Assembly: GCF_024713975.1 (NCBI RefSeq)
Contig: NC_091112.1
Location: 10,400,001 to 10,464,000 of the forward strand
DNA: 64,000 nucleotides
Direction of reading: 5' to 3'
Source: Paralichthys olivaceus
Taxonomy: Eukaryota; Chordata; Actinopteri; Pleuronectiformes; Paralichthyidae
The notes below the pieces were generated by a model. That model searched no databases and had not been told where the DNA came from. It was given only the letters and a program-made list of their open reading frames with translations. Each line of letters begins with the position of its first letter. Position 1 is the first letter of the stretch. A program made the translations under genes and the position numbers. Shown here one piece after another: positions 43,626 through 57,900 of the stretch.

Positions 43626-44744
43626 TTTCTTAATTTAATGTTGCAGGCAAGACGGTGCTTATAAAACCTAAAGGCTTTTTTTCTAGCCTTGTTTTGTTCT
43701 AGGGCAACATCTGAGCTGAATGTGCACACTTTAAAACTCCTGTTGGAAAGACAGATTGTATTTTGTATTTGTTGTCTGTGGATACTGTGTTAGCACACAG
43801 ATGACAGATGATAAGAAACTTTAGTTTAGTTAGGTTTTTTTTTTAGGTCAGGTTGGTTGGAGACAGTAGGTATGAATGTGAGGGTGAGGGAATGGTTGTC
43901 TCTGCTTGCCCAGTGAAGACCTGGCGATATGTCCAGGCTCCCAGTATGGTGTAGAAGATGGATGGAAGTATAGTTTATTATGAATACATGATGGATGATT
44001 AAAGTCTTTCCAAAGTCACCTGTTTGAGGGACACACGTCTACTGGAGTGTTGACTCAGCACAAATTAAAACATTTTGTGTAAGTAGTTGAAAGTGAAAAT
44101 TGTTGTGGGCTTTCATATTTTTTAAAACAATCAAGATTCACCTTTCACTTCCATGTCACAAGCACTTGATCCTGTATGTACATGTGGTTCATGAATGATG
44201 ACAGGAAATGGAAAAAAGTGCTTACAGTTCTTAAATCTTTAATGTAAACAGCAGTTTTGAGGGGCTCTGAAAAATCCTAAAGAAAAAAACAAACATCTGA
44301 AAGTATTAAATATCAAGGGGAAAATATATAACTCATATTAGAAATAAAAACCATGATCTGTTTTTAAATTAGAAAATACATAAACTTTCAATTTAGTGGC
44401 CATACAGTCCCGAACACACGCATGAAAAAAAACATCTTCCCTTAACCGAATACAAACATCCTCAACTTGGCAGTTTCACAATTTTAAAATCACTAAATTA
44501 TGACCATCTTACAAATGATAAACAAAAATAAGCTCAAATATTGCTTAGGAATGTTGTGTACAGCAGTTGTTACAACGAGAGAGACTCAAATGAGGGATCG
44601 ACGAGTGTGTTTGTGTGTGTGTCTCACAATGGGAGTGTTTATATGGTTGTTTCTGGCAAAGCCACTGTGTAGGTGTGTACAATATATGCAATAAGCAGCG
44701 GTGGGATAATAACATCACATTAGGATATTCAAGAAAAGAGGCTT

Positions 44745-45454
44745 TTTATTTAATGTGGTGCAGTGCCTGGATTTTGAGGATCAACTTATTCTAACAGTCT
44801 TCAGTATATGTGTAGCAGGACAGAGCGGATATAAGAGACTATTTCTCAGAAGTGTTCGTCTTAAAATGTACGTCATCCTTCCGTTCAGCCTCGTGGAAAA
44901 CATTTAGCTGCCACAAATACTGTAAGTGAGAGCGTGATGGGAAAATACTGCTGGGAAACTGACGACAAAACACAGAACTCCCCGTGTCCCTCCCTGCTCC
45001 TGAACCACACGGCCTCCATCCCTCCCCACACAAAAGCCCTGAGGAAAATCAATAAAATAATCATAAACATGGTCGACAAGGAAGCTGAATAAAACAGAAA
45101 CTTCTTTAGCATTTGTCTACAATGATCTTCAAGCAAAATGACAGCGGGCACCTCAGCTGAGGAGAAGAAGAAGTGAAACGTTCAGAAACGTCAGAGACAG
45201 GAGGAGAGCGAGGAAGAAGATGCAGGACGACCAACGACAGGCCAAACCAAATACTTCCTGGTTTCTCATCTCCACGGCAACCCGATGACTCCGCATTGCC
45301 CCAGAGTCCCTTGAGTGCACATATGCACCATTATCTCTCTTATAGAGGTCTGGCAAGAAGCAAGAGGAAAATAGTTCAATAAATCCTATTTCTTTCAATC
45401 ACAGTTCTTTTTTTTCCTTTTTTTTTTTTTTTTTTTACATCATATGGTTTTATT
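44745..45454 (-). terminator. Candidate polyadenylation signals of elmo1
   Basis: Minus-strand AATAAA hexamers lie at 45449-45454 (85 bases after the stop) and 44745-44750 (about 790 bases after the stop). The longer untranslated region seems more usual for this gene, but sequence alone does not decide. Confidence 0.4.
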
Positions 45455-45538
45455 CATTTTTTGTTCCAGTTTATAAGAAAAGGGGGATTGGTCCAGTGGG
45501 TACAGTAGGTGCTGGGTGGGTCTTGTACTGGTGGTCGT

Positions 45539-48500
45539 CTAGTTACAGTCATATACAAAGTCATAGTTGCTAGGTTCTTTGGGAATGGGGGGCGGGGCCT
45601 CTGGAATCTGGATGTTCTCTAGATCCAAGAGGCGGAGCTTCATCTCCATGGAGAGCAGGGTGTCCATGTCCGATTTGGTGTAATCGCTGGTCATCTCCTT
45701 CCCGAGGAGGGCGTTTAGACCGTCTGTCCACACGCAGTACTGCAGAGACACGGGTACATCCACAATACATCAAACACATCAGCACCGAAGAGATAAACTT
45801 AATTCTTTTGAAACTCCTCAAACTATAATTAAACATGAAATGTTCCCAAACCGACAGGAAGCCGCTGACGTACAGACGCCATCTGCTTAAGAGACATGCG
45901 GGCATAAAAAGAACTTGAGCACCAAGGGAGAAAAGACTTTGTTCACTGTGACTCAGGAGAAATGGAGCAGGGACACCGTCTTCTCTCATGTCCTAATTAC
46001 AAACTTCTTAATTTCATTTTTTTTTTTAATTTTTTTTAAGTTTCTGGATACAAGCAGATACAGCTTATCTTCATAGGAACTCACAGGAAGGTTCACTTTT
46101 ATTTTGCCAACTTTTCAAAGATTTTATTTGATTTCTAAAACCAAAACCATGAAACTGTCAAGTCCTTGAGTTGGACTGGTTGAGTAAGATACCAATATAT
46201 GCCATCACATATCACCTCAGCCATGATTCTTCAAAAAACTCTGAGTGTATTAAACCATTTAAGTGGTAAAACAAATAAATATTATATTATATGTTGTCAG
46301 TATTGTGGATTTTATTAATTTAGCTTCATCTAATCTTAATTAAGTGCTTGTTAATTGATCATATTTATTCTTTGATAAAGTAATAAAGTTCATGAACATT
46401 AACTACCAGAGAAAGAGTGTTCACTGTGCATGTTGCATATGAGCCACTTGAAAATGCTGTGGTGATCATTTCCACTACATATCACTTGCATATAGATTTT
46501 ACTCGCATATTAAAAAAAAAAAAAAATCCTCTCTGTGCAATCCCACTGGTTCATTCTGTGTGAAACTGTCAACGACCGCAGGGCCGGACAGCGCTGCCTT
46601 ACCTCGTGCTTGTCAGGAGCGATAAAGTTTAAATACTCGTCGGACTCGTAGAGGACAGAGAAGGCCAGCTCTAACACCTCCTGGGGAGAGGAAAGTGAGA
46701 GAGGCAGGGAGAGAGAGAGACAAAATGGTGCAAAGACAGCAGGAGATGCAGATAGTGAGTGTGAGGAGAGAAAAAGAGAAGGGAGAACAGGTGAGATTTG
46801 CATCGCAACATAACCTCCCTCTGCTCCTCATGTCTCATCTCCATCTGTTACATCAGCTGCACATCAGGTAAGTCAAAGAGAGAAAAACACCTTTAGATAC
46901 CAAATATTAAAGAGGACATTATTTTAGGTACATTCTGTCCAAATCCACTTCGGTCTTACGGCGGGAAATAAAATTGTTGCGGTGTGAGGACAGAACGGGG
47001 ACACAGAGATCCAGATTTGTATACATGAAAGCAATTCATTAAATGTGTGCTGGCAATCTGCGTGAAATTAGGATCTGATTTAGTACGGCAGAAGGCAATT
47101 ACACAATCTGGGTGCACGACCTAGACACGCTTAATGAGGCAGAGCTCAAAAGACGCAGCTCAGTGGTGGGTTCAGGAGGATCAGAAAAGAAAACCGTGTA
47201 GTGATGCTGAATGGAAATATTTCTCACTGATGTAATGTAGGATCAAAACATTTCATGGAGGAAGAAGAATTCAATTCAAGCAGAACTTAGGTATCTGAGC
47301 ATATTCTACTAATACTAAAGTCTGAGTCTTATAGTATTGTAGTATTGTCAACTGTTCTGTATAGAGGTTTTTCTGCCCATTTACTAAAAGAAAAAACTGC
47401 ATAATACAGCTCTGATGTGATCACGTTTTTAATTATCAATATCAAAGAATAATTTTTTGGTTGTGTTATTATCATTGTATGATTTCAAATATAATCATTG
47501 CCCCTTAACCCTAACGCCTGCATAGAAGCACAAGCTAACTCCAACCAATACCAACTTTTTCATGAGTATAATCTCCGCATTGCATTGATGGGTTTGTTTG
47601 CAGCACAAGTCTATAACCACAAGGACTTTTCTCATGTTTTGGCGTAATAAAAAAGACATTGAGTTTATTTGTTAATGCTCTTTTTAAAGTACTGTCTTCT
47701 GCACCTGCTTTTTAGATTTCCACACAGATCTGAGCCGCTGTAAATTTAATGAACATTCGTAAACACGGCTAAGGGTGCACTCATCCACACTTATCATATA
47801 TCCACCAGTCATTTGCGTGATCCTCCTTTTGAAAAAGCACATAAAGCAGAAAAGGGCTTCGCTTCAGTAATGAGATGCGGCGCAGATGACAGGCGAACGG
47901 CTCTTCCAGGTCGCTGCACCTGTTCTCTAAACGACACGCATTACTTGAGGCACAGGCGGTGGCGGAAACGAGGGAAATGTGGCTATGTGCTATCAGTGGT
48001 ATAATTGCAAAAAAATATCATAATGACAGAGATCAGAGTGCTGCTCATGATGAACACATTTTGGAGGAATTGGGAAACTGAAATTTGTCTGAAAAACACA
48101 AATGGTGCACAAGCCAGCTCTGTTCGGATGCCCGCAGAGGTGACTTTGGGCTGGCCTTGTAACAGTGAGTAATGAAATGTGCTTGTGCTCTCATTCACAC
48201 GTCTGGGACAGGCCCGCAGATCCCCGCCGGGTCATTCTTCTCGACCTGCGCTTATCGACAAGGTAATAAAAGAGACAAAGCAGGGAGGAGGCATGCACCT
48301 TTGTCTTCATGGCTATTTTCCAAGATCCAATATATCAGAGTCCCATGGGTGGGAGCGTGATTGAAGGTTTGGAGAGGCAAAGTGCCGGAGAATAAGAGCT
48401 GATGTGTACACAGACGTGGAAAAGATGCCTCTCTCATCCTGGTTAGGGTACCGCTGTGTTAATCTCAAATTTAAGCAGGGCAAAGAAAGGATGTCAGTGT

Positions 48501-48877
48501 GTTCTGGCATCTCTTTGGTGATTTGCTTCTGCGGCTAAAGGACGATTCTGTTATTTATTTCTAAACAATGCCACCGATGACTATGTCTTTCAGCGCCGAG
48601 CCCCAAGACACAAGTTGTTGTGTTATTTCCCAAAGCAAAATGATGTTACTGACACTTTTTTCTGTAACACTAATGCACACATGAACACACTCTCCCCCCA
48701 CACAAACTCCACAAACATGCATACACACGTGTACACACACCTTGTTTTGCTTCAGGGCTCCCTTCTCCTTCATGTGAGGACAGTCTTTGCCGGTGATAAC
48801 AGCTTTGATATCAGCCACGGGCACTGCAGAGAGAACAGAAGTGAGTTCACAACAACAACAGCAACAACAACAACAGC

Positions 48878-48933
<56 letters not shown>

Positions 48934-51900
48934 CGCTGTGACAACTGTTTCACCCCAGGTGGACGTCTGGTTTATTCAAGTGATTTAAACTTAAAAGTCC
49001 TCAATTCTGTCACTGTGCAAGAATCATGTGTTATCAGTGACTCTTGGTGTCAGTGCTGGTTGTGTTTTGGGAATATGTATACCTTCAGTAGTATACACCA
49101 TAGATAGACTGTATATAAAGTGTGTCTTCGCTTCATCCCACTATCCAGAAATGAAGCTAAAATGTGGACATTTGGAGCCAGAGTCAGTCATGATGTTTCA
49201 CTTCTATTTGAAGCAGCAAATGACTTATTGTTTATATAATTGTTTATTTTTCAACAAGAGAACATGCATCAGCGTGATAAGAACTAACTTAAGTTACAGA
49301 AACCATATTTGGATAAAAATTTATTTGACGTTTACTTTGACTTCTTAGTTTGGCCTATGTCCTATCCACTAACAATTAGGAGGCAGGGTTCATGACCTAT
49401 ATTGCAGCCAGCCACTAGGGGGTGATTAAGACACTTTGGCTTCATTTTTGGGGAGCAGTTGTCATCCATCTTAACATCCAGTCTATGTTATACATTTAAA
49501 AAAATATAATGAGCTGCACATCAGCACCGCGTCACTTGACACTCACGTTTGTCCTGTAAAGAGTCGTGGGGCACCTCGCCCTGAGGACTCTCCTCCAGAT
49601 CTCCATAGTGCAGGACTTTATGGTTCGGAGACAGACGGCAATACCAAAATTTATCTGGAGGAAAAGATCAGGAGAGAAGAGCAGAGGGAAAGGAGGAGAC
49701 AGATTTAGAAAAGAGTTATGAAATAACTCGCTGGTAGAGGACTTCATATGAGGTTGGATGACTCATCAACAGTAGAGGAAATTATCATGCTCAAAAAAAT
49801 TCTGTGACAAAAAACGGAAAAAGAAAACGGCCTTGAGGAAAAACCACAGATGGGCTGCAGTGCGTGAGGGAGGGCAACAAAACAGACAGTTGGCCTTCAT
49901 CATTTTAACAATGATTCAACAACAACAACACACTCGAGTAAAGATCAGGAGACAACTTCCTGGGCTTTGTCTGGCAAAGCTCGCAAACCTCAACTCTGCC
50001 TTGATTTATTTTAAAAACGAAAAACAAAATTCAAGTATGAAGCAGAGACACAAAATGTTTGCTTTGCCTACAGAAAGCAACAATTATTGCCCACATCATT
50101 TAAAACCCTCACAGCTCTCTGGTATTATAAGACGTTTTAATCTAAAGTAATAAAATGCTGTTGACAAGAAGTTAAACAAGAAAATTGTTCCAAGTTACAC
50201 ACAGTTTAGTACATAAACCAGCAGATGTATTTGTAAGTTTACTGTACAAAAAGCCAAAGAAGAGTTTAAAGGACATTACTATTGCTGGGGTGAAATTGTG
50301 GAATATATTGGAATGATGTGAATAATTTCTTTCTTTGTAGCATTTGATTCTAGCCTCAACCATTTGTTTACACAGTTACTTGTACTTATTGTACAATGTC
50401 TGATGAATATAATGGTCTTATTTTGTTGAAGGTGAAATATAACTTAAGTCATACATTGTTTCTAGACTAAGAAGACATAGGTTGGATGTACTTTTCTCTG
50501 GGCTGATATCATGACTAATCCTCCAGTAGTGTGAGGTCTGTTTCTACCAGCTGAGTCTATGAAGCTGCCTCATGTGGCCGACCCGCTGCTCTTTAGGGGG
50601 TTCCCTGCCAAGGTGGGCACGGAGCTGAGCTGGCAGTGACTAGGGAGATCTGGCTGGCGTGTTGAAGGGGCGGCACAGTCCAAATCCTAATTGCTGAAAA
50701 CAGACAGTTGTTGTTGCCAGGCTGGTGCAGAGCGGCATCAGTCCACAGGGAGCAGATAGAGATGCGAGTTGCAATCAGCTGCTCAGCCCAACTGATGGCT
50801 TGTGCTGTTGTGCATCTGAATCCAAGCACATATGTTCCTCCTCTGCCTGGAAGACGCAGCGTCTCCAGTTTGAATTTAATGTTAAATCTTGTATCGTTTC
50901 AAACTATAACCATCCTAATTTGAATCAAACTCAAGTATGACAACATTCAACATAAAACTTCAAGGTTCACTTTTGCAGTAGTGCCACGGTTACACAACAC
51001 TCACTTCCCTGAGCCCTAAATGGTGACTCCTGCCAGTGCTCTGCACTTAAAGAAGACTGTGCTGCGCAGGTGGCACTCTGTCTTCCAAATATCAAAGCGC
51101 CATCAACCTGAGCTTTTAGAGAGAAGCTTCCCCTTGAAATGGCCGGACTGGCACTTTGAGAGACGAGTCATCTGCAGTGAAGTCAGCTAAATTAATATTG
51201 GATGTCGATGCTCGAGTCCCTGCAGGCTGGAGAACTTTGAAATAGTTGTAGGAGATGCTGAGGGAAGAGAGAGGGAGCGGGAGGAGGGGTGAATGTGAAA
51301 AAAGATGGGTCAAAACACAGAACAGCAGAAAGAGAGTTGTCATACGAAAGTATGAAAACCGAGAATGTTCATCTGAGGAATGCAATTTAAAGACAAGAGG
51401 ACAAAGAGACAAGGATGGGGGAGTTCATACCTCCACCAAGGACCAATCAGTCCCCTTATGAAACCACATTGATATTCATTAGATCCAGATGGTTACCAAA
51501 TTGCACAGACTCAGAAATATCGATCCCCTAAACATGTCAGATTTTCTTTAATCATGATCCATGAATTATTCTCTAAAAGATGTATGAAAATGTTGAAAAA
51601 GGAAATTTAAAATAATTCTGGATCCGCTCCTTAAACCAAATCTGCATCAAAATTTAATTGGTTCGTTCCTGACCCATATTGCATCCTTCCACCAAGTTTC
51701 ATGGAAATCTGCCCAATTGTTTTTGCATAATCTTGCTTAAAAACAAGGGTGAAAAAAACCCTCCTTGGCTGAAGTAACAAACCAAGGTTCAGCTTAAATG
51801 CAACACCCTCGTCTTGATTTAACTCCCCATTTCATGTGAGCAGGAACTTGCTGTAGGGGCTCCTTTATTCACGTTCAGCCTAAAAGACCAAGTCCTCTTT

Positions 51901-54900
51901 ACATGGATGGATGCATGGATATACTATCAGTACCAGTAGGAAAACGACTGCTCAGAGAGGAGAGAGAAGCGAGATCCGAGTGGGGGAGGTAGATAAAGGT
52001 CAGGCATGTGAAGCTGGTTTACATCAGCACGAGGGAGAGAGATACAAAGCAAAACGGTAAAAAAAGAGGTGAGGAGCGGCAGAGATAGGGAAGGAGTTTC
52101 AACGAGTGATGTGAAGAAACAGCATGTCCTTGAGTTCGAGTGTCCTCAGAGGGAAAAGACAGCTGCAGCTAGCTCGTAGCAGGCAGCAGACAGCTCCCCC
52201 ACAGTCAGCGTTCTGTAGCAGCAGATTAAAGCCAGTGTAACCCTACAGGCTATTGTGCTAAATTAAATCCAGCGAGGCTCATGAACTGCTTTATAAACCG
52301 AGTGTGGGTCCACTGTTCCTGAACGGCTTAATAGTCATGTTACTGTGTTTACTGTGCATGTGTGGCTACATGTGAACATGCACACGCCTTTGACATCATC
52401 TGGATGACAGCTGCCAAGATGAATCGTGATCAGGATTTAAAATGTCAGAACACATTGATGTTAGACAGAAAAAAACCCCACCAGGTTTTATTCCCTATTT
52501 GATTTGAGTTATTGGAAAGAACAGTTCCTGCAGGGAGGCTGACGACTGAGAGGTTATGTTTTCCCTGTTTGTTTTTAAGGAAGATGACGCAAAAACTCCT
52601 GGATGGATTACAACAAGACGTGGTAGAAGGACGAAGGAAGAATCCATTAAATTAGGTATATGATCTACTGAGTGCCATTCTAGTTATTTCATGTATTCAT
52701 ACATGTGAAAAGGGACAGAGACGGGTGAAGAGAAGTGGAAGAGGGAGGACGGAGGAATGAATAGATCAGGTCTCAATTCTTTTTGACTAAAGTGCAGTGT
52801 AAATGCTGCTACTGTAATCTCCTTCCTTCTCTCTCTCCTTCTCTCTCCTGGCAGCGAGACACGATACTAGGCTGAATGAACACATGCTTCACTGAGCTGG
52901 CTGCTGTGTTTTCCCTCTGTGTCGCCCTCCCTCCCCCCTCTTTATGTGTCACGAGGAAGATATACATCCATATTTCCACTAAATTAAAGCTGCAGCAGGT
53001 GAGATCAATAGAAAAATAGTTAAATGAGTCTTTTGAGCTGCAAGCTAAATTATATGACTGTTTTAAATGAAATACATGGTTTTAATATCACATTTATTGC
53101 CAAATTTATACAAAAAAATCTACATTTTGGGGTTACACACAGCTCATCATCATCAGCCAGCGTTTCAATCCTTCTTGGACCTTGGAATGCAAATGCTTAC
53201 GTAGATATCAACCATTTGGTATGTCTCTATGTGGTAGATTGACATAACATGGCGCCACCAATGAATTTAAATGTGAGCCTCTAAAATATCTACTGTGGCG
53301 ACAACCGATTTGTGTAATTTCAAGTTACACTGCTTTCCACCCTGAGAAGGTGTAGAGAGCAACTAGAGTTTAACACAGTCTGTCATTCTTTCCTTTCTTT
53401 TCTCAAAGCGTTCTCCAGAATCTATCTCGACAAGTGCAAAGTATGAATGTGTTAATGCTTCTAGGCCTTGCATTTTTTTTAATGTCATATATCTGTGTTT
53501 GCACGGGTGAGAGTAGAGAAGGCAACGCCATTGTGCATCTGGACACTGAAAGATAAACTGTATGTTTTTATGTATGTGCTCAAATTACAGTGGCGGCATG
53601 TCTCTCTATGTCTGCGCCTTGAAGCCTGGGAGCGCAGAAAAGCAGCGGGAGGAAATCATGACAGCAGCTTCAAAGATCCCCTGTGATAAAATTATCTCCT
53701 GTGAGCTTTTGATATGGCAAAGGGAATACGGCAGTGCGAGGAGAGGCAGAGGGCAGGGATGAAGGAGAGACAGATAGAGGGAGACGAGGGGGAGGAAGAA
53801 GAGAGGAGTTCAAGTGGACACAGAAGATGGAGATATGAATTTCAATGCTTATGATCTGTGGGTGAAGGTGGTGTCACATCAGGGTCGTGTACATGATGAG
53901 TGTGAGTCTCACCTTGCCTCCTGCGACTACTGATTTTCCTGAAGCAGGTTCCCTCGCACAACCTGTTGAGCCTCTGCTGTTTGATCAGCTCCATGATCTC
54001 TGGCTGGATCTTCTCCCTCAGCTCCCTGTGGATAAACACAACGCCGCATAATTGGTTTATCTTAAATTTTGTAAACCATACCCTCCCACTGTGGCGAGCA
54101 GTCAACAACAGTGAGCTACACAACTGCTCTGAGGCCTGGAAGTGAATTCCGTTACAGTTACCCTCGTTTTCTGGCAGCGAGCAAAATCCATCTGATAGTG
54201 AGTGTCAGGAGTGAGCGGAGGAAATGAAACACACTCGCATACATGAACGCACACATAGAGGGAACACACTCAGAAATGTGTCATACAGCGTCTCAGCAGG
54301 CTGATCAGAGGAAATCTAAGCTGCTCCGGCTCCTAATTAGATCTATCATTTATTCAAGCATCTACATGTATGTGTGTCTGTGTTGCATATGAATGTGAAG
54401 TGCACAACACTAGTCAGCATGAATTATGGATATTATCTACCAGCAGTGCTGCTCCACATCTTTTTCTTGCCACAAAGTTGGGTCATTTCTCCTCCAATTT
54501 ACTTTTTATTTTTACTCTACTAGAAGTATGCAGGATAAGTGGAACCCAGCAAACAAGTTTCTATTTGAGGTGCCTTAAGAAAAACTCACATATGATTAGG
54601 TTACTATAACATCCAGCTGGGTACTCAAATAACCCAGCATTACATTAAAGGTACTTTAAGTAACCATTTCTTAGGATGAGGTTCCTGGAAGAAACGTCCA
54701 TAACCTATTAGCTCTGCACAACACAGTGGGTTCCTGCCATAGACTGTATATAAAGATGGAAAACAATTGCTCTCTTTGTTTCTGGATAATGGGAGGAAGT
54801 GGAGTTGCATCACGTATCTTTATATATATATATATGTAGAGAGAGTATGGTTCCAGCGAGCAGTTTCTTGTGCTAGAGCTCAGTTCCATTTCAGGATTTG

Positions 54901-57900
54901 ACAATTACCCTTTTTACTCAAGAACTAATGCTTCTCCATTGATCTACAGTGTTTCCCTCACAGTGTAGATAACACACTACTACATAAATTTCTCGATATT
55001 TAGTCTAAGGATTTTCATTTCTAACAGGACATTTACATTTTCAATTTTCTCTAACTGATGTTCATGATCACATTTTTGTCTTTCTTTCTCCTCCTTGTCT
55101 CCTTCAGTCTCTTCCACACCCCTACCATTCATCTGTCTCTGCACTCGCCCTCCCGCTCTGTGCGTTTGCCTCATCTGTGACTCCAGTCATTACATTGATC
55201 TGTGGTTGAACATTCACCCTGACATCTCTAAAGATACAGCGAGTGGGGAAGGCGTGGCTCATCGCACGAAGGATGGATGTTGATGATCGCTCGACTTTGC
55301 CGCCTCACATACCATCACTCTGACGTTTTGTCTTAAGACTTTCAGAGGGTCCTGCTGCTCTGTCTTCTGAGGAAGAGGCTATAGTTTCCAATTTAAACTC
55401 ATTTTTCACAGCACATGCAGAAAATCGCAGGTAAATGGATTAAAGGGCTGAGGTGTTGCACTGGTAACAGAAGCACTCCGGTTGGTATCAGGTGTTAAAG
55501 TAAGGAACTTAGTGAAGCACTCAAATCCCATTTAAAACCTTGTGGAAATGTACAGTACATTCAAAGTACAATACGAGGAAAATATCGCCCGGCACTGATG
55601 GAGAAGGGAATCAATAATGAATTAAGTGAAACCACTTTTCATCCTAATTTTCTGGGGGCTGCATTAAAACTAAGTGGAGTGTTAACATTTTCTCGATGTG
55701 TATCCTCAGCAGTTCTGACCTAATGCAGGATTTTCACCTCAGCACAGGAGGTTATGTTTCCATCTGCGTTTGTTTGTTAGTGAGCAGGATTACGCAAAAA
55801 ACAGCTGGATGGATTTCCACGAAACTCAGGGAAAGATGCCGTGTTGGTCAGGAACGATTTTGGTGCAGATCCGGATCAGGGTGCAGATCCAGAAAATATT
55901 TTTTCATCACTTTCTTCAACATTTTGACCATTTTCCCCAGGAATAATTCATGGCACATTTTGGGAACCAATATCTATGATAGTGTGAACTTTGGTGGAGC
56001 TTTATTGAATTTAATGGGGACTGTTGGGCCTACTAAGTGACATTTGAATGTAAGCTATTTTGTATTTTTTAGACAAATCAATTACATGATGTCCAATTAG
56101 CAAAAAGTGACCATCACAGTTCCTAAAAACCAAAGTTCAGATTGCACGGTATTCAATCTAAAAAGATATAAAACAGAAAAAGCAGCAGATCTGTACATTG
56201 AAGGAGCTGGAACAAACAAAAATGCTTTTTTTCTTAATAGTCAGGGCATGTTGGAACATTTTCATCGTTTTCCCAGAGGAAAAAAATCTGGCACATTTAG
56301 GGAACTGATATATGCGAGTGTGTGAAATTTGATAAAATAAAGGGTTAGGGTAAGTGTTAGAGGGTTATTGTTTAATTATATTAAAGCATCTCCAACTCCT
56401 GCCACCAGGAGTCAAAAGGACAAAATATATTCTCAGCTCAGAGACACAGCTTTGCTCTGAAGCTTTAACGGCTCCTCTTCACCTTCTCCTGATCTATGAA
56501 GCTGTTCCCGACGTAATTGGTTGCAGAAAATTGGCAGCAATTGTAGCAGGTAATACAAAGTGCCTTTAAATCTGCAGTACATGCTGTGCTCATTATGTTT
56601 ACAAGTCATGACTGCACTGTATTGATTAGAGGAAAATTCCATCCTCGGGTCGTCTCACACTGCTGAGGAGAGACTCATCGTTCTGAGATGCTCGGTGCTT
56701 TCCAACAGTGAAATGTTCAAATGAGCTTTTTTATATGTCAGCATCAGAATAGATCTGGGTGTGAGCTAGATATCACTTCCCTAAATATGCCAGATTCTTT
56801 TCATCAATATCCTTGAATTATTAGCCGGAATATCTGTGAAAATGTCAAAAAACGCTCTTTCTCACTATGTTACAGAAAATTAGAAAATATTCCTGGATCT
56901 GCCCCCTGGCCTGAATTTGCATCAAAATCTATTATGTTCTTCCCTGACCCAGACCACATACTTTCACCAAGTTCTGTGAAAATCCATGCAGCAGTTTTTC
57001 TGTAATTAACAGATGGACAGGAATGAAAAACGTAATAACCTCCTTGGCGAAGATACAAATGCACTTTATATTAAAAACAACATTATCTACGTTTAGTTTT
57101 CTTTTTTTTGTTTTTAACATGTCCACTATCTTTTATTACAGTTTTCCATAATTTCCTTCCCTTTTCTTCCGCTCTCACCATTGGGAATAATCGACTGCAA
57201 AAGTTTGGTCTCTACCTTGTATTGATTTAATAAGCCCTTGGCTCAGCATTGATTCCTTCTCAAAGGGACAAGCTCTTTATGTGCAACCATTTTTCAATAG
57301 TGCTTGCCACTCCATTAAATACAGGCAAGACAAAACAATGTTCCCCATTACAGAGCCTGCATCCATGATCAGACAGTGAATGATCTATTGCACAGTGGCT
57401 CTCCATACTTAATGAGCTGCAGGGCTGTTAATGGAGTATTCACTGGGAATGCCATTTGCAGACAATTTGAATTGAATGCATATTTTCAATCATGAGAAGA
57501 AAAGCACAGGTGCAGCCTGCATTAGGCCAGTAGCTGACATTTAGTGGACAAATGGAAGGAGGAAAGAACAGATCAAATTACAAGCATATTGATGACAATG
57601 TCTCTTTTTGTAAACTCAAATTATGTCCTGGTTTCAGTCTTCAGACCTAATCAGGGAAAAATATCACCAGCTGTTCAGAAAATGTATTTCATTGTGTTCA
57701 GAGCAACTTTTCTTCTACAGCTCAGAACCACAGTAAGCATGAATTAAATTGTTGGAAATATTTATCGGATTTCGGTAAGAAGACCAGGCTATAAGTAAAA
57801 ACCTTAGATCAGGCCTATTCAACTAGTGGCCTGTGAGCCAGACCGTTGCTCCTCTAATCTGCCATGTCAGATTCTCTAAATCCGACACATTTAGGGAACT

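Larger units (their letters stand above)
36640..45440. other. Intergenic region between pex1 and elmo1
   Basis: About 8.8 kb without a recognisable gene. It contains copies of a dispersed teleost repeat (37255-37510, 38550-38700 and 43320-43625), a (CA)n tract at 42101-42120, and a short T-rich run before 45440. A moderately GC-rich, low-repeat stretch at 41560-41800 might be a conserved non-coding element. A leftward frame at 40781-41014 would encode a 77-residue peptide with a hydrophobic start, but nothing supports expression. The right end should be the 3' untranslated region of elmo1. Confidence 0.5.

Noticed and set aside
48561-49107. Poly-Cys, poly-Thr and poly-Gln frames
   Set aside because: Direct translations of the (CAA)n microsatellite; the true exon here is 48823-48741 of elmo1.
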